A stretch of 8,607 nucleotides of DNA. Origin: Oscillospiraceae bacterium (GTDB taxonomy: Bacteria; Bacillota; Clostridia; UMGS1810). Under the pieces are notes generated by a model, which did no database searches, was not told where the DNA came from, and was given only the letters and a program-made list of their open reading frames with translations. The DNA lies in the NCBI GenBank assembly GCA_022769845.1, contig JALEIO010000084.1, positions 1 to 8,607 on the forward strand. Reading direction: 5' to 3'. Below, in pieces: positions 1 to 7,050 of the stretch (within the stretch, counting starts at the first letter, position 1; the number at the start of each line of letters is the position of its first letter). A program made the translations under genes and the position numbers.

Positions 1-865
1 CCTCAACAGCCTCTGCCATATCGCAGCGTGCAAGGTCGTTTAACACTACCTTGGGGCATCCCTTTTCTTTAAGCTGCGCCGCCAAAAGCTCAACTGCTTT
101 TTTTGTGCCTCCGTAAACAGAGGTATATGCAATCATAATACCCTCTGTTTCAACCGAATATGACGACCAAATATTATAAAGATTTAAGTAGTATCCGAGA
201 TTTTCTTTCAAAATAGGACCGTGAAGGGGACAGATTGTATTTATTTCAAGACCTGCAGCTTTCTTTAATAAATTCTGCACCTGCGCGCCGTATTTTCCTA
301 CAATACCGAAATAATATCTGCGCGCCTCGCATGCCCAATCCTCATCAACATCAAGTGCACCGAATTTTCCGAATCCGTCCGCTGAAAAAAGAACTTTGTC
401 GGTGCTGTCATAGGTTACAATAACTTCGGGCCAGTGTACCATAGGAGCTGTTACAAAGGTTAATTTATGCTTACCGAGAGAAAGTGTGTCGCCTTCGCCG
501 ACAACGATTTTTCTGTCTGAAAAATCGCTTCCGAAAAACTGATTCATCATTGCAAATGCCTTTTCGCTCGAAACAATAACCGTTTCGGGATAGTTGTTCA
601 TAAAATTCAAAATATTGGCAGAATGGTCGGGCTCCATATGCTGAATAATAAGATAATCAGGTTTTTTTGAACCGATAACGTTTTCAATATTGTCGAGCCA
701 TTCATGTGTAAAATGCATATCAACAGTGTCAAATACGGCGATTTTTTCGTCGAGAATGACGTATGAGTTATATGCCATACCGTTTTCCACAACATATTGT
801 CCTTCAAAAAGGTCAATATTATGGTCGTTAACGCCAACATATTTGATATCGTTTGTAATATTCAT
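1..865 (-). CDS. fprA: Flavodiiron protein (A-type, FprA/ROO-like), C-terminus cut by window edge
   Basis: Flavodiiron proteins reduce O2 to water and/or NO to N2O in the cytoplasm of anaerobes, taking electrons through FMN, usually from rubredoxin. The visible part is 288 residues of the roughly 400 usual for the family. The N-terminal metallo-beta-lactamase-like domain shows the diiron ligands: H76-x-E78-x-D80-H81 (in QHMEPDHS), H144 (MVHWPE), D163 (SADGFGKFG) and H215 (CPLHGP). The set is complete, so the diiron site should be active. A flavodoxin domain begins at about residue 244, with the FMN phosphate loop AYTSVYGGT (246-254); the rest lies beyond position 1. The ATG at 863-865 is preceded by AAGGAGG (complement of 875-881). 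The gene has its own promoter and is divergent from the symporter gene. O2 versus NO preference cannot be read from the sequence. Confidence 0.95.
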   Translation of the reverse strand, partial: MNITNDIKYVGVNDHNIDLFEGQYVVENGMAYNSYVILDEKIAVFDTVDMHFTHEWLDNIENVIGSKKPDYLIIQHMEPDHSANILNFMNNYPETVIVSSEKAFAMMNQFFGSDFSDRKIVVGEGDTLSLGKHKLTFVTAPMVHWPEVIVTYDSTDKVLFSADGFGKFGALDVDEDWACEARRYYFGIVGKYGAQVQNLLKKAAGLEINTICPLHGPILKENLGYYLNLYNIWSSYSVETEGIMIAYTSVYGGTKKAVELLAAQLKEKGCPKVVLNDLARCDMAEAVE

Positions 866-912
866 TTAAGGTAACCTCCTTATTTTTGTTAAAAAAGTAT
901 CAAATTTATATT

Positions 913-941
913 ATTCTATCACATTATTGATGATATGTCAA
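913..941 (-). promoter_or_regulatory. Promoter of the flavodiiron gene
   Basis: On the minus strand there is a perfect -35 TTGACA (complement of 936-941), a 17-bp spacer and a -10 TAGAAT (complement of 913-918). This predicts a start near 906 and a leader of about 40 nt carrying the AAGGAGG site. I saw no clear operator palindrome next to it. Confidence 0.8.
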
Positions 942-1044
942 TAAATACACAGTTTCACATAATATGTTTTGAAGTAAAATTGGTAATATTATACATATAA
1001 TTTACATAAATTTCTGTTTTTATAATAAAAATTATAATTTTTTA

Positions 1045-1073
1045 TTTACTTTTTTTACATTTTATGGTATAAT
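1045..1073 (+). promoter_or_regulatory. Promoter of the putP-like gene
   Basis: The -10 is a perfect TATAAT (1068-1073) with an extended TG motif (TGG just upstream). The -35 is weak (TTTACT, 1045-1050) with a 17-bp spacer. The predicted start is near 1080, giving a leader of about 24 nt with AAGGAG at 1091-1096. The 866-1103 intergenic region is very AT-rich and holds no gene that I can see. Confidence 0.7.
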
Positions 1074-1103
1074 GACAAAATACTACAATTAAGGAGTGGA
1101 AAA

Positions 1104-2681
1104 ATGGGAGACAAACTTAATATTTTGCTGGCAATGGCAGGGTATATGCTGATTGTAATTTTTATCGGCTTGTATTTTGCAAAACGTGCGCAGCAAAGTT
1201 CAGAAAACTATTTTTTGGGCGGCCGTTCGCTTGGTCCTTGGGTTACCGCTATGAGTGCCGAAGCATCGGATATGAGCGGATACCTTCTTATGGGCGTTCC
1301 CGGTCTTGCATACTGGGGATATTTTGCAGAGGCGTCTTGGACGGCTATCGGTCTTGCTGTCGGTACATATATTAACTGGCTCATTGTTTCGAAAAGGCTT
1401 AGAAGCTACTCAATAGTTTCGGGTGACGCCATTACCGTACCTGATTTTTTGAGCAACCGTTTTCACGAAAATAAAAAGGTAATTTTAAGCATTTCGGCAA
1501 TTTTTATACTTATATTCTTTACGGTATATACCGCAAGCTGTTTTTCGTCATGCGGAAAGCTTTTTGCCGGGCTTTTTGATATGCCGTATCACAGTATGAT
1601 GATTATCGGTGCGGTTTTTGTTTTGCTTTATACGGTTCTCGGCGGATTTTTGGCAGAAAGCGCATCTGACTTTATGCAGTCAATAGTTATGGTTTGTGCG
1701 CTTATTGCGGTTCTTGTGTTCGGCACAATTTATGCCGGCGGATTGGGAAAGGTTATTGACAATGCAAAAAGCATTCCCGGATATTTCTCTCTTACGAACA
1801 TTGCATCACCGGTTGTAAATTCCGATGGAGTTCAGCAGGCTGCAAACGGTGTTGGACTGTTTGGCGAGGCAAGAAAATATGATTTTATCACAATCTTGTC
1901 AACACTTTCGTGGGGACTTGGATATTTCGGTATGCCGCAAGTGCTTTTAAGATTTATGGCTATAAGAAAAGGCGATGAGCTTAAACGTTCAAGAAGAATT
2001 GCGACGGTTTGGGTTGTAATTTCGCTTTTTGCAGCTGTTTTGATTGGTATTGTCGGAAGATCGGTATTTCCGGCTGACCCAACACTTGCAACACAGAGTC
2101 TTGCTGAAAATGTGTTTGCTCATCTTGCGGCGCTTTTGTTCCATCCGATTTTTGCAGGAATTGTAACGGCGGGAATACTTGCAGCTATCATCAGTTCGTC
2201 CGATTCCTACCTTCTTATAGCAGCTTCAGCGGTATCGAAGAATATATATGAGGCAATAATTAAAAAGGATGCAACCGACAAAGAGGTTATGCACGTTTCA
2301 CGAGCAGTGCTGCTTTTAATCGCGCTTATAGGCATTGCCATTGCATGGAACGAAAACAGCGTTATTTTCAGGGTTGTATCGTTTGCTTGGGCTGGCTTTG
2401 GCGCAACCTTCGGGCCTATTATCCTTTTCTCGCTTTTCTGGAAGCGTACAAACAGAAGCGGTGCAATCGCAGGTATGTTAAGCGGCGGAATTATGGTATT
2501 TGTATGGCATTTTCTTATTAAACCGGCAGGCGGCATTTTCGGTATTTACGAGCTTCTGCCCGCATTCTTGTTCTCGTGTATTGTAATTGTTGCCGTTTCG
2601 CTTATTACAGAAAAGCCGTCCGTTGAAATAGAGGCTGAATTTGAACGTGCAAAAAAATATTGCGATGAGCGCACCGAGTAA
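1104..2681 (+). CDS. putP: Sodium/proline symporter (SSS family, PutP-like)
   Basis: This predicted inner-membrane Na+/solute symporter most likely imports L-proline using the sodium gradient. The 525-residue length fits the family (E. coli PutP about 500). Visible hallmarks are FLGGRSLGPW at 37-46, the second-helix motif SAEASDMSGYLLMG at 51-64, in which D56 and S58 correspond to the Na+/proline residues D55 and S57 of E. coli PutP, and GLGYFGMPQVLLRF at 271-284. In the ninth-helix region, AAIISSSDSYLL at 360-371 places S364/S365 where PutP has its S340/T341 sodium ligands. About a dozen hydrophobic segments are evident, followed by a short charged tail. The ATG has AAGGAG 7 nt upstream. No terminator is visible after the stop. 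Substrate is inferred from family resemblance; another amino acid or related solute is possible. Confidence 0.9.
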   Translation: MGDKLNILLAMAGYMLIVIFIGLYFAKRAQQSSENYFLGGRSLGPWVTAMSAEASDMSGYLLMGVPGLAYWGYFAEASWTAIGLAVGTYINWLIVSKRLRSYSIVSGDAITVPDFLSNRFHENKKVILSISAIFILIFFTVYTASCFSSCGKLFAGLFDMPYHSMMIIGAVFVLLYTVLGGFLAESASDFMQSIVMVCALIAVLVFGTIYAGGLGKVIDNAKSIPGYFSLTNIASPVVNSDGVQQAANGVGLFGEARKYDFITILSTLSWGLGYFGMPQVLLRFMAIRKGDELKRSRRIATVWVVISLFAAVLIGIVGRSVFPADPTLATQSLAENVFAHLAALLFHPIFAGIVTAGILAAIISSSDSYLLIAASAVSKNIYEAIIKKDATDKEVMHVSRAVLLLIALIGIAIAWNENSVIFRVVSFAWAGFGATFGPIILFSLFWKRTNRSGAIAGMLSGGIMVFVWHFLIKPAGGIFGIYELLPAFLFSCIVIVAVSLITEKPSVEIEAEFERAKKYCDERTE

Positions 2682-2706
2682 TAAAATAGGCAATTTTGTA
2701 TCATTA

Positions 2707-2731
2707 TTACATAAATTTTACATAAATTTTT
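2707..2731. repeat. Tandem TTACATAAATTT repeat, about 11-bp period
   Basis: Two copies of TTACATAAATTTT start at 2707 and 2718, about one helical turn apart, in the AT-rich gap after putP. A related copy (TTACATAAATTT, 1002-1013) lies upstream of the putP promoter. They may be binding sites, or simply A/T-rich low-complexity DNA. Confidence 0.35.
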
Positions 2732-2767
2732 GATAAATGTGACAAAAAAAGTCGAAAAATTGATTAA

Positions 2768-2786
2768 ATAACAGTAATACTGTTAT
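2768..2786. promoter_or_regulatory. 19-bp perfect palindrome, candidate operator of the liv operon
   Basis: ATAACAGTA-A-TACTGTTAT is a perfect 9-1-9 inverted repeat whose centre (2777) lies about 28 bp upstream of the liv -35 box, near -63 relative to the predicted start. That position suits an activator, or a repressor acting from upstream. It is not followed by a T-run and is AT-rich, so it is unlikely to be a terminator for putP. It does not match the CodY consensus, nor the orientation of the TnrA/GlnR site. The regulator is unknown to me. Confidence 0.55.
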
Positions 2787-2804
2787 GAAATCGTGAAAAT
2801 GCTA

Positions 2805-2833
2805 TTGACAAATTGTTTGGAAAATAGTAAATT
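2805..2833 (+). promoter_or_regulatory. Promoter of the liv operon
   Basis: A perfect -35 TTGACA (2805-2810) is followed by a 17-bp spacer and a weaker -10 TAAATT (2828-2833, four of six matches). The predicted start is near 2840. The gap 2682-2884 otherwise holds the tandem repeat, the palindrome and the leader stem-loop, and no gene. Confidence 0.7.
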
Positions 2834-2842
2834 AATAAAAAG

Positions 2843-2863
2843 TGCCGATGACTTTTATCGGTA
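2843..2863 (+). other. 5' leader stem-loop of the livJ mRNA
   Basis: TGCCGAT (2843-2849) pairs with ATCGGTA (2857-2863), giving a 7-bp stem with one G-U pair and a 7-nt loop, followed by a run of A and the GGAGG site at 2871-2875. It would sit within a few bases of the predicted 5' end, a position typical of stem-loops that protect an mRNA from 5'-end decay. It leaves the ribosome binding site free. Confidence 0.45.
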
Positions 2864-2884
2864 AAAAAATGGAGGATGGTATCT

Positions 2885-4024
2885 ATGAAAAAAATCTTGG
2901 CAGTGGTTTTATGCGGTTTAATGGTATTTACTGCACTTGCCGGCTGCGGCGGCGGAAACAAAGCAGCTGACAACGGCTACACAGCTAACAACACAGAGTT
3001 TATTATCGGCGGAACAGGACCTCTTACAGGCGATACGTCATCTTACGGTATTTCTGTTCTTAACGGTGCACAGCTTGCAATAAAAGAAATTAATGCAAAC
3101 GGCGGACTTAACGGTATTAAATTCAAACTTGAGTTCAAAGATGATAAATCTACGGCTGCTGACGCGGCAACAGGTTACGACACACTTTTTGAAGGCGGTA
3201 TGCAGGCTTCAATCGGCGCTGTAACATCGGGTTCGTGCGACTCGTTCAACTCAAAAGCGGTTGAGGACAATCTCTTTTCTATTACACCTTCTGCATCGGC
3301 AGCAAACGTAATTGAAAACAGAGACAATGCATTCAGAATTTGCTTCGGCGATCCCGACCAGGGCGTTCTTGCTGCAAAAGAGCTTACGTCAAATTACAAA
3401 AATATCGGCGCAATCTACGACACAAGCGACCCGTATTCTTCGGGTATTTACAAAGCTTTTGAAGAAGAAATGAAAAAGCTTAACGTTGAGTTTAAAACGC
3501 AGACCTTTGACGCTGAAAACAAAAAAGATTTTTCGACACAGGTAGAAGCACTTAAAGACTGCGATGTTATTTTCCTTCCGATTTATTACACAGAGGCAGG
3601 CTTTATTGCAAAGAATGCAACCGCAAAAGAGTGTAACGCAGTTCTTTTCGGCTGCGACGGTTTTGACGGTATCGCAGACCAGATTGACTCTTCGGTTAAG
3701 AACGAAATCAAATACATCACACCGTTTGACGTAAACAGCGAAAGCGAAGCAACAAAGAAATTTGTTGATGCCTACAAAGCTGAATACAACGCAGCCCCTG
3801 ATCAGTTTGCCGCTGACGGTTACGATGCTGTTATGACAATTTTTGAAGGTATGAAGAAGGCAGACGTTAAAGATGTTAAGATTTCAGCTTCTGACCTTTG
3901 CGATATTCTTACTTCTACAATTACAGCTTCCGATTTTAAACTTGTTGGAGCAACAGGTGAAATGACTTGGGATAAATCGGGTGCTTGTGAAAAAGTTCCT
4001 CAAATTGTTGAATTTAAAAAGTAA
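2885..4024 (+). CDS. livJ: Branched-chain amino acid ABC transporter, substrate-binding lipoprotein
   Basis: This is the extracellular solute receptor of the importer encoded downstream, anchored to the outer face of the membrane by lipid. The 379-residue product starts with a signal peptide: basic MKK, hydrophobic core (4-18) and lipobox L18-A19-G20-C21, with C21 the lipidation site. A periplasmic-binding-protein (Peripla_BP_6/LivJ) fold follows, with GGTGPLTGDTSSYG at 42-55, GAVTSGSCDS at 111-120 in the ligand-binding loop region, TPSASAANV at 134-142 and YDTSDPYSSGIYKAFEE at 178-194. The start is ATG 2885 because GGAGG (2871-2875) sits 9 nt upstream. An in-frame ATG at 2876 directly abuts that site and would lengthen the signal peptide by three residues. 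Ligand is inferred from the LivHMGF context; related amino acids are possible. Confidence 0.92.
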   Translation: MKKILAVVLCGLMVFTALAGCGGGNKAADNGYTANNTEFIIGGTGPLTGDTSSYGISVLNGAQLAIKEINANGGLNGIKFKLEFKDDKSTAADAATGYDTLFEGGMQASIGAVTSGSCDSFNSKAVEDNLFSITPSASAANVIENRDNAFRICFGDPDQGVLAAKELTSNYKNIGAIYDTSDPYSSGIYKAFEEEMKKLNVEFKTQTFDAENKKDFSTQVEALKDCDVIFLPIYYTEAGFIAKNATAKECNAVLFGCDGFDGIADQIDSSVKNEIKYITPFDVNSESEATKKFVDAYKAEYNAAPDQFAADGYDAVMTIFEGMKKADVKDVKISASDLCDILTSTITASDFKLVGATGEMTWDKSGACEKVPQIVEFKK

Positions 4025-4056
4025 TACGGTCAAAATTTAATTTTTAATGATTGTTT

Positions 4057-4087
4057 TGGTTGGGTGCATTTTATTTGCGCCCAACCA
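4057..4087 (+). terminator. Intergenic hairpin between livJ and livH, partial terminator or 3' stabiliser
   Basis: An 11-bp GC-containing stem with one G-U pair (4057-4067 with 4077-4087) closes a 9-nt loop, 33 nt after the livJ stop. The tail is only a broken T-rich stretch (ATTCATTTTT), so termination is likely to be partial. Such a hairpin would raise binding-protein mRNA over permease mRNA by partial termination or by blocking 3' decay. The gap 4025-4217 has no other feature I trust. Confidence 0.6.
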
Positions 4088-4217
4088 TAAATTCATTTTT
4101 ACAGTATTGTAAAGTTTTAAATTAAAAAGTTTGAAAATGTTTGTTTCTTTGAATTTTTCTATATCAGTTGAGGTATAAGCTGAAATTTGAAGTATCATCT
4201 GAAAGGAGAAAACATAA

Positions 4218-5081
4218 ATGAGTACCTTCATTGACGGATTGAGTCTGGGCAGTATATATGCGCTTATTGCACTCGGTTACACAATGGTATACGGAATAGC
4301 AAAAATGCTTAACTTTGCACACGGCGATATTATTATGGTTGGTGCATATGCAATTTTAACCACGTTAAATCTCTGCGGAAATCCCATAGTAGCAATCGTG
4401 GCGTCCGTTGTCGTGTGCACACTGCTTGGAGTGGTCACTGAAAAGCTTGCGTACAGACCTTTGAGAGGCGCGTCGCCGCTTGCTGTTCTCATTACCGCAA
4501 TCGGTGTCAGCTATTTTCTTCAGAGTATAGCCCAGCTGATATACGGTGCAAAAAACCGTCCTGTTACAATAGCAACCTTTTCGGCGGTTGCCATAGGTAA
4601 TGCAAAAATAAACATTGCAACAATCATATCGCTTATTGCCGGGGCAATTATTATGGCGGCTCTTACAGTGTTTATCAAAAAAACAAGAACCGGAAGAGCA
4701 ATGCTTGCAGTATCGGAGGACAGAGGCGCTGCACTTCTTATGGGAATTAACGTTAACAGAATTATCACCATTACTTTTGCAATAGGTTCAGCACTCGCTG
4801 CGTTTGCAAGCGTGTTCTACCTTATGCAAATTCCAAGCACAAACCCCACGCTCGGTTCAATGCCCGGTATTAAGGCGTTTACTGCGGCGGTTATCGGCGG
4901 TATCGGCTCGGTTTCGGGGGCTATGATTGGCGGAGTGCTTCTTGGCGTTATTGAAAAAATCGCTTTGAGCGTGCCTGCACTGGCACCTTATACAACGGCA
5001 CTTGAGTTTGCGCTTCTTATAATTATTCTGCTTGTTAAGCCAACAGGTCTTATGGGCAAACAAAGAAGAGAGAAGGTGTGA
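4218..5081 (+). CDS. livH: Branched-chain amino acid ABC transporter permease LivH
   Basis: One of the two membrane subunits that form the translocation channel with LivM. The 287-residue length is normal for LivH. Family motifs are GLSLGSIYALIALGYTMVYG at 7-26, LNFAHGDIIMVGAY at 31-44, the cytoplasmic ATPase-contact loop GRAMLAVSEDRGAALLMGIN at 159-178, the glycine-rich AAVIGGIGSVSGAMIGG at 223-239 and the terminal VKPTGLMGK at 273-281. Eight or so hydrophobic segments are apparent. The ATG follows AAAGGAG (4202-4208) with 9-nt spacing. It begins the HMGF block, whose genes are separated by only 1-12 nt, so these four are expected to be co-transcribed and translationally coupled. Confidence 0.95.
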   Translation: MSTFIDGLSLGSIYALIALGYTMVYGIAKMLNFAHGDIIMVGAYAILTTLNLCGNPIVAIVASVVVCTLLGVVTEKLAYRPLRGASPLAVLITAIGVSYFLQSIAQLIYGAKNRPVTIATFSAVAIGNAKINIATIISLIAGAIIMAALTVFIKKTRTGRAMLAVSEDRGAALLMGINVNRIITITFAIGSALAAFASVFYLMQIPSTNPTLGSMPGIKAFTAAVIGGIGSVSGAMIGGVLLGVIEKIALSVPALAPYTTALEFALLIIILLVKPTGLMGKQRREKV

Positions 5082-5084
5082 TGT

Positions 5085-6260
5085 ATGGCATATTTTACAA
5101 ATATTAAAAACAGTTTTAAATTAAAAAATTATATCAACTATATAGGTGTGACACTTTTTCTTGTAATTACGGCTTCAATGCTCTATACGGGCAATCTTAA
5201 CCGTTCAACGGCGAATCTCATCACGCAGATTGCATATTCAATAATTCTTGCGGTTTCCTTAAACCTTGTTGTAGGTTTTTTGGGCGAGCTTAGTCTTGGC
5301 CATGCAGGATTTATGTGCGTAGGCGCATATATTGGATGTTTTGTTGCTCTTAAACTTCATTCTGTTATTTCATCGCCGCTTGCTGTTCTTATAATAACAA
5401 TGCTCATTGGCGGCTTGGTTGCGGCAGTTTTCGGTTTTATCATTGGGTTGCCCGCTTTAAGGCTTAAGGGCGACTATCTTGCCATTGTAACGCTTGCGTT
5501 TGGCGAAATTGTAAGAACAATTTTCAAAAATCTCGATACATTCGGCGGTGCGCTCGGACTTTCCACAAAAAAATACGGCACAAGCCTCTTCATACCTGCG
5601 CTTATTGTGGTGATTATTATGCTTATTTTGGTGCAAAACCTTATCAGAAGCAAGCACGGCAGGGCAATTACAGCTATTCGCGATAACGAAATTGCAGCAC
5701 GCGCAATGGGTATTAACGTTGCATTTTACAAGTTGTTTGTATTTGTGATTTCGGCATTTTTTGCAGGTATTGCAGGTGTTATATACGGTCATTACGCAAC
5801 ACCGGTTTTGTATTCGTTCTTCTCGTACAACTATTCTATTGAAATTCTGGTTATGGTTGTTCTTGGCGGAATGGGCAGTATAAACGGTTCTATTCTTGCG
5901 GCAGTGCTCATTACTTTTATAAACTTCCAGCTCACAACAAAGCTGTCGGGCGATCTTGCGGCGCTTAAATTCCTTATTTATGCGATTGTTCTTATTACGA
6001 TTGTTATATTTAACAATGCGCCTGCACTTCAGCCTTTTAAAGAGCGTTTCAGCCTTAAAGGCTTAATTGCAAAGATTAGCGGCAAAATCAAAAGTATTTT
6101 TGTGAAAACAAAAGACATCGACAAAGAAAGAGCGAAAATCAAAGATGATGCGGCAGAATGGAAAAGAATTCCCACCAAAATTGATATGGACGCACTTCTT
6201 TCTGTTGATGTAAAACATGAAAAAACAGAAAATCAGCCTGACGAAAAGGAGGATAAATAA
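5085..6260 (+). CDS. livM: Branched-chain amino acid ABC transporter permease LivM, with a charged C-terminal extension
   Basis: The second membrane subunit of the importer, partner of LivH. Motifs are LGELSLGHAGFMCVGAYIG at 66-84, LPALRLKGDYLAIVTLAFGE at 122-141, the ATPase-contact loop GRAITAIRDNEIAARAMGIN at 192-211 and VVLGGMGSINGSILAA at 258-273. The membrane core ends at about residue 310. Instead of the usual short terminal PxGLxG segment there is a tail of about 74 residues (318-391), rich in Lys, Glu and Asp, with an amphipathic start and a very polar end. At 391 residues it is longer than many LivM proteins. The ATG lies 3 nt after the livH stop, with AGAAGG at 5071-5076. The tail is in frame and contiguous, and its end contains the ribosome binding site of livG, so it is not an obvious frameshift artefact. 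Confidence 0.93.
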   Translation: MAYFTNIKNSFKLKNYINYIGVTLFLVITASMLYTGNLNRSTANLITQIAYSIILAVSLNLVVGFLGELSLGHAGFMCVGAYIGCFVALKLHSVISSPLAVLIITMLIGGLVAAVFGFIIGLPALRLKGDYLAIVTLAFGEIVRTIFKNLDTFGGALGLSTKKYGTSLFIPALIVVIIMLILVQNLIRSKHGRAITAIRDNEIAARAMGINVAFYKLFVFVISAFFAGIAGVIYGHYATPVLYSFFSYNYSIEILVMVVLGGMGSINGSILAAVLITFINFQLTTKLSGDLAALKFLIYAIVLITIVIFNNAPALQPFKERFSLKGLIAKISGKIKSIFVKTKDIDKERAKIKDDAAEWKRIPTKIDMDALLSVDVKHEKTENQPDEKEDK

Positions 6261-6261
6261 C

Positions 6262-7038
6262 GTGAGTGAATATATACTTGAAACAAAAAATCTCGGAATA
6301 TCCTTCGGCGGTCTTAAAGCAGTTCAGGACTTAAATCTTAAAATTGAAAAGAAACAGCTCTACGGTCTCATCGGGCCTAACGGCGCGGGTAAAACAACGG
6401 TTTTTAACCTTCTTACCGGAGTTTATACACCTACAACCGGCGAATTTATCCTTGACGGCGAAAATCTTACCGGGAAATCGCAGGAGGTTATAAATCATCG
6501 CGGCATTGCAAGAACCTTTCAGAACATCAGGCTTTTTAACAATATGAGTGTTATCCGAAATGTTCTTGTGGGACTTCATAATCAAAGCGAATTTCACGTT
6601 AATCCCTTTACAAGTATGTTAAGACTTCCCAAGCATTACGAGTGCGAGGTTAATATGCGCAGCAGGGCAAAAGAGCTTTTGCGAATTTTCGGTCTTGAAG
6701 AAGAACGCAATAATCTTGCGTGCAATCTTCCTTACGGAAAGCAAAGAAAGCTTGAAATTGCCAGAGCGCTTGCGACAAATCCCAAGCTTTTGCTGCTTGA
6801 TGAGCCTGCTGCGGGTATGAATCCTAATGAAACAGCGGAGCTTATGGAAACGATAAGATTTGTCCGTGATAAATTCGATATGACAATTCTTTTAATTGAA
6901 CACGATATGAAGCTTGTCGGCGGTATTTGCGAGGAGCTTACCGTTTTAAATTTCGGAACAGTGCTTGCACAGGGTAAAACAGACGTTGTGCTTAATGACC
7001 CCAAGGTTATTACGGCATATGTCGGCGAAGACGAATAG
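6262..7038 (+). CDS. livG: Branched-chain amino acid ABC transporter ATP-binding protein LivG
   Basis: A cytoplasmic ATPase that forms a heterodimer with LivF and powers uptake. With a GTG start it has 258 residues, close to family length. It shows Walker A GPNGAGKTT (38-46, K44), Q-loop Q87 in ARTFQNIRLF, the LivG-type signature LPYGKQRKLEIARAL (156-170) in place of the canonical LSGGQ, Walker B LLLLDEPAAGMNP (D180, E181) and switch histidine H214 in LLIEHDM. The GTG at 6262 is chosen because AAAAGGAGG (6244-6252) lies 9 nt upstream and the following residues match a normal LivG N-terminus. An upstream in-frame ATG at 6217 would overlap livM by 44 nt and add a non-conserved basic stretch. 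It lies 1 nt after the livM stop. Confidence 0.95.
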   Translation: MSEYILETKNLGISFGGLKAVQDLNLKIEKKQLYGLIGPNGAGKTTVFNLLTGVYTPTTGEFILDGENLTGKSQEVINHRGIARTFQNIRLFNNMSVIRNVLVGLHNQSEFHVNPFTSMLRLPKHYECEVNMRSRAKELLRIFGLEEERNNLACNLPYGKQRKLEIARALATNPKLLLLDEPAAGMNPNETAELMETIRFVRDKFDMTILLIEHDMKLVGGICEELTVLNFGTVLAQGKTDVVLNDPKVITAYVGEDE

Positions 7039-7050
7039 GGGGTGCGCTTA

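Noticed and set aside
235..423. Plus-strand 62-codon reading frame
   Set aside because: Antisense to the flavodiiron gene, no ribosome binding site, no recognisable motif.
607..840. Minus-strand 77-codon reading frame
   Set aside because: It lies inside the flavodiiron gene on the same strand but in another frame; the gene frame shows all diiron ligands.
866..1103. Possible riboswitch or small RNA in the divergent intergenic region
   Set aside because: Predicted leaders are only about 24 and 40 nt and the remainder is low-complexity A/T with no stable hairpins.
2725..2758. AATTTTT and AAAAATT flanking GAC-A7-GTC as a possible putP terminator
   Set aside because: Stem is A/T only or 3 bp, with internal mismatched spacing and no T-run; not a credible rho-independent terminator.
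4149..4179. Possible internal promoter before livH (TTGAAT, 19-bp spacer, TATAAG)
   Set aside because: Spacer is too long and both boxes are imperfect; not strong enough to list as a feature.
6217..6261. Upstream ATG start for livG, adding 15 residues
   Set aside because: It would overlap livM by 44 nt, lacks its own ribosome binding site and adds a non-conserved basic segment; GTG 6262 has AAAAGGAGG at ideal spacing.
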